From NCBI RefSeq assembly GCF_014779795.1, contig NZ_JACXZS010000003.1:124001-188000 (forward strand): DNA of 64,000 nucleotides, written 5' to 3'. Numbering within the stretch: position 1 is the first letter of the stretch; the number at the start of each line of letters is the position of its first letter. A model generated the notes under the pieces. It had not been told where the DNA came from. It made no database searches and saw only the letters and a program-made list of their open reading frames with translations. This document shows, in pieces, positions 1-8,957 of the stretch. Position numbers and translations under genes: made by a program. Source of the stretch: Microbacterium helvum. GTDB lineage: Bacteria; Actinomycetota; Actinomycetes; Actinomycetales; Microbacteriaceae.

Positions 1-140
1 AGCACTCCGAAGACGCCAGCCGCTCCACCCCCGGTGTGCGTGCGGCCCGTGAGGAATCGTTCATCGGCTGACCTCCGTCCCCTCTCTTCCGTCCTACCCC
101 AGTGGCATGGCGAACAGAAGGGGCGTCGGCGGCCGGGGGC

Positions 141-611
141 TCAGAGCAGGAGGGTCGCGATGAGGATGCCGGCGCCGACGAACGCCGACCAGCCGCGGAC
201 GTGGTTGCCGATGGTCCACTGCCGGCTGATCGTGCGCCACGCCTGCAGGTCGGCGGCCGCGCCGGGTGAGAGGCGGTCCACGGCGTTGTTGCGGGGGATG
301 TGGAAGGCGCCGGTGATCACGAAGTGCAGGGCGATCAGCACGTCGCCGACGACACGCCACGCGGACTCCGCCCCCTGCCACGCGACGAGCTCGGCGACCG
401 CCGATGCGACGGCCACGAGCGCCGAGCCCAGGAACAGCAGCAGGAACACCGGCCGGATCGAGCGGTTGATCTGCTGCATCGCGCGCAGCGCGGCGTCGTC
501 GGGCGTCCGCGCGAGCCCGGGCATCACGAGCAGCGAGAAGCCGAAGTACAGGCCGCCCATCGCGGCGCCGAGCAGCGCGGCGGCCGCCGCGAGGGTGTCC
601 TGCAGGTCCAT
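141..611 (-). CDS. DUF1772 family membrane protein
   Basis: A 156-residue integral membrane protein with about four hydrophobic helices (near residues 7-29, 53-75, 84-104 and 135-155). The conserved-looking stretches QQINRSI, IPRNNAV and WTIGNHVRGWSAF match the DUF1772 / anthrone-oxygenase-like family, whose bacterial members have no firm function. The ATG at 611 is preceded by GGAGG with a five-base spacer, which decides the start. It begins 14 bases after the 2-hydroxyacid dehydrogenase stop, so the two are probably cotranscribed. Bases 1-140, downstream of it, hold no gene I can support. Family call by pattern, fairly sure; role unknown. Confidence 0.75.
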   Translation of the reverse strand: MDLQDTLAAAAALLGAAMGGLYFGFSLLVMPGLARTPDDAALRAMQQINRSIRPVFLLLFLGSALVAVASAVAELVAWQGAESAWRVVGDVLIALHFVITGAFHIPRNNAVDRLSPGAAADLQAWRTISRQWTIGNHVRGWSAFVGAGILIATLLL

Positions 612-625
612 CCGTCCTCCGTGGT

Positions 626-1558
626 TCAGTCGCCGAGCACGATGTTGAGCGGGGGCTCGCCGGCGACGAGGCGCTCGATCTGCGCGCGGACGAGCTTCGC
701 CACCCGCGGACGCATCGCGCTGGAGGCGCCGCCGACGTGGGGCGTGATGAGCACGCCGGGGAGCGTCCACAGCTCGTGCCCTTCGGGCAGCGGCTCGGGC
801 GACGTCACGTCGAGTGCGGCGCGGATGCGGCCTCGCCGCACGTGGTCAACGAGCGCGTCGGTGTCGATGAGCGAGCCGCGGCCGACGTTGATGACCAGCG
901 CGCCGTCGGGAAGGGCGGCGAGGAACGCGTCGTCCACGATGTTCTGCGTCGCGGCGCCGCCCGGAAGGGTCACGATCACGATCTCGGTGCGGGGGAGCAG
1001 GTCGGGCAGCTCGTCGACGCCGTGCACCGGGACGCCGTCCTCGTCGCGCGCCCGTGACGCGACGGCGGTGAGCTCGACCTCGAACGGTGCGAGTCGCGCG
1101 GCGACGGCCTTGCCCACGCCGCCGTAGCCGAGCAGCAGCACGCGGCGGTCGGCGAGGCTCTGCGCGAACACGGGCGCCCAGCGGCCCGCGGCGGTGTCGA
1201 CGGCGAACTCGCCGAGGTGACGCTGCGCGGCGATCGCGAGGCCGACGGCGAGTTCGGCGGTCGATGTCTCGTGCACGGACGCCGCGTTGGCGAACCTCAG
1301 ACCGGCGGGAAGGATGTCGGCGACACCGTCGTACCCGATCGACTGGCCCTGGACGAGCCCCACATCGACGCCCTCGAGACGCTCGAGCACGCGCGCCATC
1401 GACATGTACGGCGGCACCACGATGTCGAACCGGTCACGCGGGGCGGCAGCATCCATCGGCCAGATCACGAGCTCGACGTTGCCGGGCAGCTCGCCCAGAT
1501 CGGCGGCGAGCTGTTCAGTGGGGACGCTGACGACGAGATTCGGGATGCCTGTGCTCAC
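626..1558 (-). CDS. D-isomer specific 2-hydroxyacid dehydrogenase
   Basis: A 310-residue NAD(P)-dependent oxidoreductase that interconverts 2-keto acids and D-2-hydroxy acids. The Rossmann motif GYGGVGKAVAARL lies mid-protein, followed by the family triad: Arg in INVGRGSLID, Glu in TSPEPLPEGH and His in ITPHVGG. The true substrate (glyoxylate, hydroxypyruvate, phosphoglycerate) cannot be read from sequence; length and architecture resemble GhrA-like or phosphoglycerate dehydrogenase-like enzymes. GTG at 1558 is preferred because the hexamer TAGCGT ends seven bases upstream on the minus strand and there is no Shine-Dalgarno, the pattern of a leaderless start. Upstream in-frame GTGs would lie inside that promoter. 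Heads a two-gene unit with the DUF1772 gene. Confidence 0.85.
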   Translation of the reverse strand: MSTGIPNLVVSVPTEQLAADLGELPGNVELVIWPMDAAAPRDRFDIVVPPYMSMARVLERLEGVDVGLVQGQSIGYDGVADILPAGLRFANAASVHETSTAELAVGLAIAAQRHLGEFAVDTAAGRWAPVFAQSLADRRVLLLGYGGVGKAVAARLAPFEVELTAVASRARDEDGVPVHGVDELPDLLPRTEIVIVTLPGGAATQNIVDDAFLAALPDGALVINVGRGSLIDTDALVDHVRRGRIRAALDVTSPEPLPEGHELWTLPGVLITPHVGGASSAMRPRVAKLVRAQIERLVAGEPPLNIVLGD

Positions 1559-1591
1559 TCGCTCCACGCTACCGGGGTCGTCCTGCACCGA

Positions 1592-1660
1592 GATCAGGAG
1601 ACCTCGCGGACACAGGACGATTCAGCGCAGATCGTCCTGTCTGCGCGAGATCTCCTGATC
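1592..1660. terminator. Long hairpin after purQ
   Basis: Two 30-base arms (1592-1621 and 1631-1660) are reverse complements at 27 of 30 positions around a nine-base loop. It lies between the purQ stop and the promoter of the dehydrogenase gene. The length of the stem and its position suggest an intrinsic terminator for the purSQ transcript, although no T-run follows. It could also be a dispersed palindromic element, since this genome carries several such families. Confidence 0.6.
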
Positions 1661-1682
1661 TGGAGAACGGGGATGCCGGGGC

Positions 1683-2390
1683 TCAGGCGGCCTGGGCGAC
1701 GACGGCCGCGATGGCCGACGTGAAGAACGCCAGGCCGTCCTCGCCCGAGCGCATCGCGGCCGGGGTGTTCGGGCCGAAGCCGGGCTCGACGGCGTGCTCG
1801 GGGTGCGGCATGAGGCCGACGACGTTGCCGCGCTCGTTCGCGATGCCGGCGATGTCGCGCAGCGACCCGTTCGGGTTCACGCCCAGGTAGCGGAACGTGA
1901 CGAGCCCCTCGCCCTCCAGGCGGTCCAGCTCGGACTCCGAGGCGATGTAGCCGCCGTCGGCGTTCTTGAGGGGGATCACGATCTCCTGCCCGGCCGACAG
2001 GTCGCTCGTCCACGCCGTGTCGGCATTCTCGACGCGCAGACGCTGGTCGCGGCGGATGAACTGCTGGTGGGCGTTGCGGATCAGGCCGCCGGGCAGCAGG
2101 TGCGCCTCGACGAGCATCTGGAAGCCGTTGCAGATCCCGAGGATCGGCATGCCCTTGCCGGCGGCATCCTTCACCTCGGTCATGATCGGCGCGAGGGCCG
2201 CGATCGCACCCGCCCGCAGGTAGTCGCCGTAGCTGAAGCCGCCCGGCAGCACGAGGGCGTCGACGCCCTCGAGGTCGTGCGAGCCGTGCCACAGGGCGAC
2301 GGGCTCGGCGCCCGCGATCCGGATCGCGCGCTGCGCGTCGCGGTCGTCGAGCGAGCCGGGGAAGGTGATGACGCCGATGCGTGCGGTCAT
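1683..2390 (-). CDS. purQ: Phosphoribosylformylglycinamidine synthase subunit PurQ
   Basis: A 235-residue class I glutamine amidotransferase subunit. It hydrolyses glutamine and passes ammonia to PurL, which converts FGAR to FGAM in de novo purine synthesis. The nucleophile is Cys87 in GICNGFQ; the His/Glu pair is in [11 protein letters not shown] near the C terminus. The N terminus ([14 protein letters not shown]) and length are typical of the small separate PurQ of Gram-positive bacteria. Its ATG overlaps the purS stop (ATGA), so the two are translationally coupled; purL is not in this window. A long hairpin follows the stop. Confidence 0.95.
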   Translation of the reverse strand: MTARIGVITFPGSLDDRDAQRAIRIAGAEPVALWHGSHDLEGVDALVLPGGFSYGDYLRAGAIAALAPIMTEVKDAAGKGMPILGICNGFQMLVEAHLLPGGLIRNAHQQFIRRDQRLRVENADTAWTSDLSAGQEIVIPLKNADGGYIASESELDRLEGEGLVTFRYLGVNPNGSLRDIAGIANERGNVVGLMPHPEHAVEPGFGPNTPAAMRSGEDGLAFFTSAIAAVVAQAA

Positions 2391-2635
2391 TCCACGACCT
2401 CGATGCCCACGACGTCCTCGATGACCGAGTTCGACAGGATCTCGTCGGCGACGCGCTTGGTCTCGGCGAGGAGCTCCTCGGTGACCTCGCCCTCGACGGT
2501 CAGCTCGAAGCGCTTGCCGATGCGGACGGCCGAGAAGTCCGAGACGCCGAGCCGTGCGAATGCTCCGGCGACGGCCTTTCCCTGCGGGTCCAGCAGTTCG
2601 GCCTTGGGCATGACGTCGACGACGATGGTGGGCAT
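2387..2635 (-). CDS. purS: Phosphoribosylformylglycinamidine synthase subunit PurS
   Basis: An 82-residue PurS, the small structural subunit that bridges PurQ and PurL in the FGAM synthase complex. The pattern [19 protein letters not shown] followed by a C terminus ending in [12 protein letters not shown] is characteristic. The ATG at 2635 follows GGAG with an eight-base spacer; longer in-frame extensions run into the ceb promoter and are rejected. A candidate -10 hexamer TAGACT is on the minus strand at 2678-2673, giving a short leader of about 30 bases. It overlaps purQ by four bases. Confidence 0.93.
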   Translation of the reverse strand: MPTIVVDVMPKAELLDPQGKAVAGAFARLGVSDFSAVRIGKRFELTVEGEVTEELLAETKRVADEILSNSVIEDVVGIEVVE

Positions 2636-2732
2636 GTGACAGCTCCGGATGTCGCGGGAAGGGGTCGCCTCCAGTCTAGACGCCCCGGCATCCGCCCCCT
2701 CGCAGAGCCGTGACCAAACCGTGACCCGTCCG

Positions 2733-2803
2733 TGGGAGCGCTCCCTTGACATTCGTGGGAGCGATCCCATAGCGTTGCCTCTCGGTTGGTGGGAACGCTC
2801 CCA
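2733..2803 (+). promoter_or_regulatory. ceb operon promoter with three CebR-type operators
   Basis: Three 14-bp palindromes of LacI type are visible: TGGGAGCGCTCCCT (2733-2746), TGGGAGCGATCCCA (2756-2769) and TGGGAACGCTCCCA (2790-2803). They match the known Streptomyces CebR box TGGGAGCGCTCCCA. A -35 TTGACA (2746-2751) and a -10-like TAGCGT (2770-2775) give an 18-bp spacer, so operator 2 fills the spacer, operator 1 abuts the -35, and operator 3 lies downstream of the start. Binding would block the polymerase at every step. Derepression by cellobiose is known for CebR and inferred here. Confidence 0.9.
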
Positions 2804-2877
2804 CGACCAGCCGGCGCGGCACCCGCCCGAGTCGGTCCTGCAACACACAGAACCCCTGAAAACACAAAGGAGTGACA

Positions 2878-4155
2878 GTGAACGCACGCGCCTTCCGCAG
2901 AAGCGCCGTGGCACTCGCCGCATTCTCGGCCTCGGCCCTCGTCCTCGCCGGCTGCGCCAGCAGCAACGGTGACGACGCCGGCAGCTCGGACGAGCAGATC
3001 ACACTGACCGTCGCCACCTTCAACGACTTCGGCTACACCAAGGACCTCCTCGCGGAGTACACCAAGGAGCACCCGAACATCAAGGTCGTGCACAACAAGG
3101 CGGCCACGTCGAACGACGCCCGCGCCAACTACTTCCAGAAGCTCGGCAAGAAGGGCCTCGCCGACATCGAGGCCATCGAGGTCGACTGGCTGCCCGAGGT
3201 CATGAAGTACTCCGACCTGCTTGCGCCGGTCCCGGACGACCTGACCGACCGCTGGCTCGACTGGAAGACCGAGGCGGCGACCGACGCCGACGGCAACCTC
3301 ATCGGCTACGGCACCGACATCGGCCCCGAGGCCGTCTGCTACCGCCAGGACCTCTTCGAGGCCGCCGGTCTTCCGACCGACCCGGCTGACGTCGCCGCGG
3401 CGATCGACGGCGACTGGTCGAAGTACTTCGCGCTCGGCGACCAGTACACGGCCGCGACGGGCGACGCGTTCTTCGACTCGGCCGGCAGCACCTACCAGGG
3501 CATGATCAACCAGGTCGAGGCCGCCTACGAGGACCCCGACAGCGGTGACATCATCGCGACCGAGAACCCCGAGGTCAAGGACATCTACGACCAGGTGCTC
3601 GCCGCCAGCGCGACGCAGTCGGCTCACCTCGGCCAGTGGTCGGACGACTGGTACGCCGGCATGTCGAACGGCGCCTTCGCGACGCTGCTGTGCCCGGGCT
3701 GGATGCTCGGCCAGATCACGGGCAACGCGCCCGACACCACCGGCTGGAACATCGCCAACGTGTTCCCGAACGGCGGCGGCAACTGGGGTGGCTCGTACCT
3801 GACCGTCCCCGCCAACGGCGCGCACGTCAAGGAGGCCCAGGAGCTCGCCGACTGGCTGACCTCGCCCGAGACGCAGATCAAGGCGTTCGAGAACGCGGGC
3901 AACTTCCCCAGCCAGGTCGAGGCCCTCGAGTCCGAGACGCTGCTGAGCTCGACGAACGAGTACTTCAACGACGCGCCGGTCGGCCAGATCTTCACCGACC
4001 GTGCCAACGCTGTGACCGTCGCTCCGTTCAAGGGCCAGTACTACTTCCAGATCAACGACGCGATGCAGCAGGCGCTGACCCGTGTCGAGGACGGGACGCA
4101 GGACGCCACGACCTCTTGGGACCAGTGGGTCGCCGAGGTCGACAAGATCGGCTGA
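2878..4155 (+). CDS. cebE: Cellobiose-type ABC transporter substrate-binding lipoprotein
   Basis: A 425-residue extracellular solute-binding protein of the CUT1 sugar ABC class. The N terminus is a lipoprotein signal: two Arg at positions 7-8, a hydrophobic stretch, and lipobox LAGC with the lipidated Cys at residue 26. The remainder has the family 1 solute-binding pattern, rich in Trp and Tyr suited to sugar stacking. AAAGGAG sits five bases before the GTG at 2878, so that start is chosen over the GTG six bases upstream. The three CebR-type operators and the following permeases and GH1 enzyme point to cellobiose or cello-oligosaccharides. The substrate is inferred from operators and context, not from binding residues. 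Confidence 0.88.
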   Translation: MNARAFRRSAVALAAFSASALVLAGCASSNGDDAGSSDEQITLTVATFNDFGYTKDLLAEYTKEHPNIKVVHNKAATSNDARANYFQKLGKKGLADIEAIEVDWLPEVMKYSDLLAPVPDDLTDRWLDWKTEAATDADGNLIGYGTDIGPEAVCYRQDLFEAAGLPTDPADVAAAIDGDWSKYFALGDQYTAATGDAFFDSAGSTYQGMINQVEAAYEDPDSGDIIATENPEVKDIYDQVLAASATQSAHLGQWSDDWYAGMSNGAFATLLCPGWMLGQITGNAPDTTGWNIANVFPNGGGNWGGSYLTVPANGAHVKEAQELADWLTSPETQIKAFENAGNFPSQVEALESETLLSSTNEYFNDAPVGQIFTDRANAVTVAPFKGQYYFQINDAMQQALTRVEDGTQDATTSWDQWVAEVDKIG

Positions 4156-4166
4156 TGATCCCGGAT

Positions 4167-4251
4167 GCCGGGGGTCGCTGCCGCAGCGACGGCCCCCGGC
4201 ACACCGGCTGAGACCCGGACGGGGCGGGTTCTGATTGCGACCCGCCTCGTC
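4167..4251 (+). terminator. Two hairpins in the cebE-cebF gap
   Basis: Hairpin 1 (4167-4200) pairs GCCGGGGG with CCCCCGGC and CGCTGC with GCAGCG. Hairpin 2 (4218-4251) pairs GACGGGGCGGGT with ACCCGCCTCGTC around a ten-base loop. There is no T-run. Such structures after a binding-protein gene commonly attenuate transcription or protect the upstream mRNA, giving more binding protein than permease. That role is inferred. Confidence 0.6.
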
Positions 4252-4320
4252 CGCACCATGTCACCGCGCCCCGCGCCGGTGCCCCATTCGTCCGCTCCGG
4301 ACCCGAACTGAGGAGCCCCC

Positions 4321-5397
4321 GTGACCACCACCGTCCCGAGCTCGCGAACTCCCAAGCGCATCGGCTTCGGCCATCGGATGACGGCGTGGGACCTGAAGCT
4401 CTCCCCGTACCTCTACATCTCGCCGTTCTTCATCCTGTTCATCGTGGTCGGGCTGTTCCCGATCGCCTACACCGCGGTGATCTCGTTCATGGACTGGGAC
4501 CTCGTCCGCAACTCCGGCGAGTTCATCGGCTGGGGCCAGTACGAATGGGTCCTGACGAACCCCAAGTTCTGGACCGCGCTGCGCAACACGTTCAGCATCT
4601 TCCTGCTGTCGAGCATCCCGCAGCTCATCGCCGCCATCTTCATCGCCGCGATGCTCGACCAGAACATCCGCGCCAAGACGTTCTGGCGCATGGGTGTGCT
4701 CGTCCCCTACGTCATGGCTCCCGTCGCCGTCGCGCTCATCTTCAGCAACATGTTCGGCGACCAGTACGGCATCATCAACACGATGCTGAACCGGATCGGC
4801 ATCCCTGACATCCCGTGGCACTCCAACGCCTTCGCGAGCCACATCGCGATCGCCACGATGGTCAACTTCCGCTGGACCGGCTACAACACCCTCATCCTGC
4901 TCGCCGCGATGCAGGCCATCCCGCGCGACTACTACGAGGCGGCCACCGTCGACGGCGCGGGCAAGATCCGCCAGTTCTTCTCGATCACGGTGCCGAGCCT
5001 GCGCCCGACCCTCATCTTCGTGATCATCACGTCGACGATCGGCGGCCTGCAGATCTTCGACGAGCCGCGCATGTACGACCAGTACGGCACCGGCGGCGCG
5101 AACTCGCAGTGGCTCACGATCAGCCTCTGGCTGTACAACATCGGCTGGGGCGAGTGGAACTTCGGCCGGGCCGCGGCGCTGGCCTGGATCCTGTTCCTCA
5201 TCATCCTGGCGATCGGCATCGTGAACCTGTTCGTGTCGCAGAGCCTCATCCGCGACGAAGGCGGGCGCGGTCAGCTGACCCGCAAGCAGCGGCGAGCCGC
5301 AGCACGTGCGGCCCGCGCCTCGGTCGCCGCCGATGCGCAGCTCGCCGCCGCCGGCACCTCGTCCGCCGCCAGCGCCCAGAAGGAGGTCGTGCGATGA
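4321..5397 (+). CDS. cebF: Sugar ABC transporter permease (CebF-like)
   Basis: A 358-residue MalF-type permease of a CUT1 transporter. It has about six membrane helices starting near residue 30 and the cytoplasmic EAA loop at about residues 205-225 (YEAATVDGAGK), which contacts the ATPase. The last 40 residues form an Ala/Arg-rich cytoplasmic tail not needed for the fold. GAGGAG precedes the GTG start. The stop overlaps the ATG of cebG (ATGA), so the two permeases are coupled. No ATPase gene is present in the operon, as in Streptomyces, where the shared ATPase MsiK serves many sugar importers. Confidence 0.9.
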   Translation: MTTTVPSSRTPKRIGFGHRMTAWDLKLSPYLYISPFFILFIVVGLFPIAYTAVISFMDWDLVRNSGEFIGWGQYEWVLTNPKFWTALRNTFSIFLLSSIPQLIAAIFIAAMLDQNIRAKTFWRMGVLVPYVMAPVAVALIFSNMFGDQYGIINTMLNRIGIPDIPWHSNAFASHIAIATMVNFRWTGYNTLILLAAMQAIPRDYYEAATVDGAGKIRQFFSITVPSLRPTLIFVIITSTIGGLQIFDEPRMYDQYGTGGANSQWLTISLWLYNIGWGEWNFGRAAALAWILFLIILAIGIVNLFVSQSLIRDEGGRGQLTRKQRRAAARAARASVAADAQLAAAGTSSAASAQKEVVR

Positions 5398-6308
5398 GCG
5401 CGACGACTGCGATGCCCCTGCACCTCGACGACAGCGAGATCGCCCCCGAAGAGAACCGTCGGCGCCGTCGGCGCCGCGGCGGGGCGGGCGAGCGACCCGG
5501 CTGGTTCGTCTACACGGCCCTCAGCTTCGTGCTGCTGGCGTCGCTGCTGCCGTACTACTGGTCGCTGCTGATCGGCTCGGGCGACTCGTCCACGATCCGC
5601 GACCCCAACATGTCGTGGATCCCCGGCGGCAACTTCTTCGCGAACGCCGCCGCCGTCGTGAACAACGAGGCCGTCAACTTCTGGACGGCGCTGTGGAACT
5701 CGATCTGGAGCTCGACGGTGATCGCGCTGTCGGTCGTGTTCTTCTCGACCCTCGCCGGCTGGGCCTTCGCGAAGCTGCGCTTCAAGGGCGGCAACATCCT
5801 GCTGATCTTCGTGATCGCGACGATGGCGGTGCCCACGCAGCTCGGCGTCGTGCCGCTGTACATCCTGTTCGCCGACCTCGGCTGGACGGGCCAGATCGGC
5901 GCGATCATCGTTCCCGCGCTGGTCACGGCGTTCGGTGTCTTCTGGATGACGCAGTACCTGCGCCAGACGGTTCCCGACGAGCTCATCGAGGCCGCACGCG
6001 TGGACGGCGCCAACTCGTTCCGCACGTTCATGACGGTCGGCCTGCCGGCCGCGCGACCGGCTGCGGCGATGCTGGGCCTCTTCACGTTCGTCACCGCCTG
6101 GAACAACTTCTTCTGGCCGTTCATCGTGCTCGACCCGCAGAACCCCACGCTGCCGGTGGCCCTGCAGCTGCTGCAGTCGAACTACTTCGTGGACTACTCG
6201 ATCGTGCTCGCCGGTGTGCTGCTCGCGACCATCCCGTTGCTCATCCTGTTCGTCTTCACGGGCAAGCAGCTTGTCAGCGGCATCATGGCCGGCGCCGTCA
6301 AGGGCTAG
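5394..6308 (+). CDS. cebG: Sugar ABC transporter permease (CebG-like)
   Basis: A 304-residue MalG-type permease, partner of the preceding CebF-like protein. An Arg-rich cytoplasmic N terminus (residues 21-34) precedes the first helix; the EAA loop is at about 198-218 (ELIEAARVDGANSF). The C terminus VSGIMAGAVKG is typical of MalG-type subunits, which end in a similar loop that reaches the ATPase. The start is fixed by the four-base overlap with cebF and AAGGAGG just upstream. A small GC-rich hairpin and 70 bases separate it from bglC. Confidence 0.9.
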   Translation: MSATTAMPLHLDDSEIAPEENRRRRRRRGGAGERPGWFVYTALSFVLLASLLPYYWSLLIGSGDSSTIRDPNMSWIPGGNFFANAAAVVNNEAVNFWTALWNSIWSSTVIALSVVFFSTLAGWAFAKLRFKGGNILLIFVIATMAVPTQLGVVPLYILFADLGWTGQIGAIIVPALVTAFGVFWMTQYLRQTVPDELIEAARVDGANSFRTFMTVGLPAARPAAAMLGLFTFVTAWNNFFWPFIVLDPQNPTLPVALQLLQSNYFVDYSIVLAGVLLATIPLLILFVFTGKQLVSGIMAGAVKG

Positions 6309-6378
6309 GGCCTACCGCCCGGCCGAGGCCCCCGGCATCCTGAATTCAGACGTTTATCCCAGAGAGGACTCTCCCCTC

Positions 6379-7857
6379 ATGACGACCGCGATCTCGCGCG
6401 CCTTCCCGTCGGACTTCCTGTTCGGCGCCGCGACCGCTGCCTTCCAGATCGAGGGCGCCGCCCACGAGGACGGCCGCCGCGACTCCATCTGGGACGCCTT
6501 CTGCCGCGTGCCGGGTGCCGTCATCAACGCCGACAACGGCGACGTGGCCTGCGACCACTACCACCGCTACCGCGACGACGTCGCGCTGATGAAGGACCTC
6601 GGGCTGCAGACCTACCGCTTCTCGACGTCGTGGTCGCGCGTGCGCCCCGACGGCGGCGCGGTCAACGAGCAGGGGCTGGACTTCTACAAGCGCCTGGTCG
6701 ACGAGCTGCTCGGCGCCGACATCCTGCCGTGGCTGACGCTCTACCACTGGGACCTGCCGCAGGCGCTGCAGGAGCAGGGCGGCTGGGCGAACCGCGACAC
6801 CGCCGACAGGTTCACCGAGTACGCGCTGACGATGCACGACGCGCTCGGCGACCGCGTGAAGGTGTGGACGACGCTCAACGAGCCGTGGTGCTCGTCGTTC
6901 CTCAGCTACACGGCGGGTCTTCACGCACCCGGCCACTACAGCGTCGAAGAGGGCGTGCTCGCCGCGCACCACCTGATGCTCGGCCACGGCCAGGTCGTGC
7001 GCGAACTGCGTGCGCGCGACGAGTCGCTCAACCTGGGCATCACGCTGAACCTGACGGTCGCCGAGCCCGTCGACGCGAGCGACCCGGCCGACGTCGACGC
7101 CGCGCGCCGCATCGACGGCCAGTTCAACCGCTGGTTCCTCGACCCGATCTTCCGCGGGCAGTACCCGGCCGACATCGTCGAAGACATCCGCTCGGTGGAT
7201 GCCGACGCGATCGCCGCGTGGGAGGCCGCGGTGCGTCCGGGCGACCTCGAGGTGATCTCGACCCCGATCGACACGCTCGGCGTGAACTACTACCACGGCG
7301 AGTACGTCGGCGGCCACGAGCCTGTGAACCCGCCCATCGGCGGCGACGCCCCGACCGACCGCCCGGGCGGTTCGCCGTTCCCGTCGCACGAGGGCATCTT
7401 CTGGCACGAGCGGGGCCTGCCGCGCACGCCGATGCACTGGGAGGTTCAGCCCGAGGGGCTGACCGAGCTGCTGCAGCGCGTGTGGGACGAGTACGCCCAG
7501 CCCGCCGGCACGGTGCTGTACGTCACCGAGAACGGCGCGGCCTACGACGACGAGCTCGTCGTCGACGGCGGCGAGAAGCGCGTGCACGACGCGGATCGGG
7601 TCGAGTTCCTGCGCGGTCACCTGGGCGCGATCCTGGATGCCGCCGACGCCGGCGTCGACGTGCGCGGCTACTTCTACTGGTCGCTGCTGGACAACTTCGA
7701 GTGGGCGTGGGGCTACGAGAAGCGGTTCGGCATCGTGCGCGTCGACTACGACACGCAGGAGCGCACGCCGAAGGACAGCGCGCTGGAGTACCGCCGGATC
7801 ATCGCGGCCCGCGCGCTGGACGTGGCGGCCGCAGGAGCCGCGGCGACCGCGTCGTAG
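6379..7857 (+). CDS. bglC: GH1 beta-glucosidase
   Basis: A 492-residue family 1 glycoside hydrolase, a retaining (beta/alpha)8 enzyme that would cleave imported cellobiose to glucose. The acid/base is Glu168 in TLNEPW and the nucleophile is Glu384 in YVTENGAAYDD. The N-terminal pattern FLFGAATAAFQIEGA and the C-terminal WSLLDNFEWAWGYEKRFG are also diagnostic. No signal peptide, so cytoplasmic, which fits uptake of intact disaccharide by the upstream transporter. AGAGAGGA lies about ten bases before the ATG. Equivalent to Streptomyces BglC by context; activity on other beta-glucosides is likely too. Confidence 0.95.
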   Translation: MTTAISRAFPSDFLFGAATAAFQIEGAAHEDGRRDSIWDAFCRVPGAVINADNGDVACDHYHRYRDDVALMKDLGLQTYRFSTSWSRVRPDGGAVNEQGLDFYKRLVDELLGADILPWLTLYHWDLPQALQEQGGWANRDTADRFTEYALTMHDALGDRVKVWTTLNEPWCSSFLSYTAGLHAPGHYSVEEGVLAAHHLMLGHGQVVRELRARDESLNLGITLNLTVAEPVDASDPADVDAARRIDGQFNRWFLDPIFRGQYPADIVEDIRSVDADAIAAWEAAVRPGDLEVISTPIDTLGVNYYHGEYVGGHEPVNPPIGGDAPTDRPGGSPFPSHEGIFWHERGLPRTPMHWEVQPEGLTELLQRVWDEYAQPAGTVLYVTENGAAYDDELVVDGGEKRVHDADRVEFLRGHLGAILDAADAGVDVRGYFYWSLLDNFEWAWGYEKRFGIVRVDYDTQERTPKDSALEYRRIIAARALDVAAAGAAATAS

Positions 7858-7906
7858 CGCCACTGGCCTAGATTCGGACCGTAGTGTCGGTGAGGGAGGG
7901 ACAGCG

Positions 7907-8920
7907 ATGAGCACGGATGTCGCGCGTCAGGCGGTGACGATCGAAGAGGTCGCCGCCACGGCCGGTGTCTCGAGGTCGACCGTGTCGCGCGTGGTCAACG
8001 GCTCCACCGCTGTCAGCCCCGAGGCGCTCGAGGCGGTCACGAAGGCGATCGCCGAGCTCAACTACGTGCCCAACAGGGCCGCGCGGTCTCTCGCGAGCCA
8101 GAAGACGCACGCGATCGCGCTGATCGTCCCCGAAGACACCACGCGGTTCTTCGGCGACCCGTTCTTCGCTGCCATCGTGTCGGGCATCAACTCGCGTCTG
8201 AGCCGCTCGGACTACGTGCTCAACCTGTTCATCGCGAGCGACGACCCGGGCGACAAGACCACGTCGTACGTGCGCTCCGGGGCGGTCGACGGCGCGATCG
8301 TGGTGTCGCACCACACCAGCGACACGTTCATCGACCGCATCGCGAGCGTCGTGCCGGTCGTCTACGGCGGTCGCCCGGTGCGCGAGCGCGAGCGCGATTA
8401 CTACGTCGACGTCGACAACGCCCGGGGCGCGTTCGACGCGACGGCCTACCTGATCGAGAGCGGACGCAGCCGCATCGCGACGATCGCGGGCCCGCTCAGC
8501 ATGCCCGCCGGCGTCGACCGCCTGCGCGGCTACCGCGATGCGCTGAAGGCCTTCCACCTCGAAGAGGTCGCGGTCGAGGACGGCAACTTCACGGCGGACG
8601 GCGGGGCCGAGGCGATGCGTCGCATGCTCGAGTCGGGCGCGAAGCCCGATGCGATCTTCGTCGCGAGCGACCTGATGGCCCGGGGCGTTCTCACGGTGCT
8701 CGCCTCGGCGGGCCTGCGCGTCCCCGAGGACGTCGCGGTGGTCGGCTTCGACGACTCGCCGGTGGCCACCTCGGTCACCCCTTCGCTCACCACGGTGCGT
8801 CAGCCGTCGTTCGCACAGGGCGAGCGCATGGCCACGGTGCTGCTCGACATCCTCGCCGGCCGGCATCCGCGCCACGTCACGATCCTCGAGACCGAGCTGG
8901 TCGTCCGCGACTCGGTCTGA
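7907..8920 (+). CDS. cebR: LacI-family repressor (CebR-like)
   Basis: A 337-residue LacI/GalR repressor. The N-terminal helix-turn-helix (residues about 10-32, VTIEEVAATAGVSRSTVSRV) and hinge (NRAARSLASQKT) are followed by a periplasmic-binding-like sensor domain ending with DVAVVGFDDSP. GAGGGAGGG precedes the ATG. It is the last gene of the ceb operon and the natural candidate to bind the three palindromes before cebE, so it would repress its own transcription from the distal promoter. In Streptomyces cebR is instead upstream of cebE. Ligand inferred to be cellobiose. Confidence 0.88.
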   Translation: MSTDVARQAVTIEEVAATAGVSRSTVSRVVNGSTAVSPEALEAVTKAIAELNYVPNRAARSLASQKTHAIALIVPEDTTRFFGDPFFAAIVSGINSRLSRSDYVLNLFIASDDPGDKTTSYVRSGAVDGAIVVSHHTSDTFIDRIASVVPVVYGGRPVRERERDYYVDVDNARGAFDATAYLIESGRSRIATIAGPLSMPAGVDRLRGYRDALKAFHLEEVAVEDGNFTADGGAEAMRRMLESGAKPDAIFVASDLMARGVLTVLASAGLRVPEDVAVVGFDDSPVATSVTPSLTTVRQPSFAQGERMATVLLDILAGRHPRHVTILETELVVRDSV

Positions 8921-8957
8921 CCTGTCGCCCCCTCTCCCGCGCACGTCCTCGCCTCGG

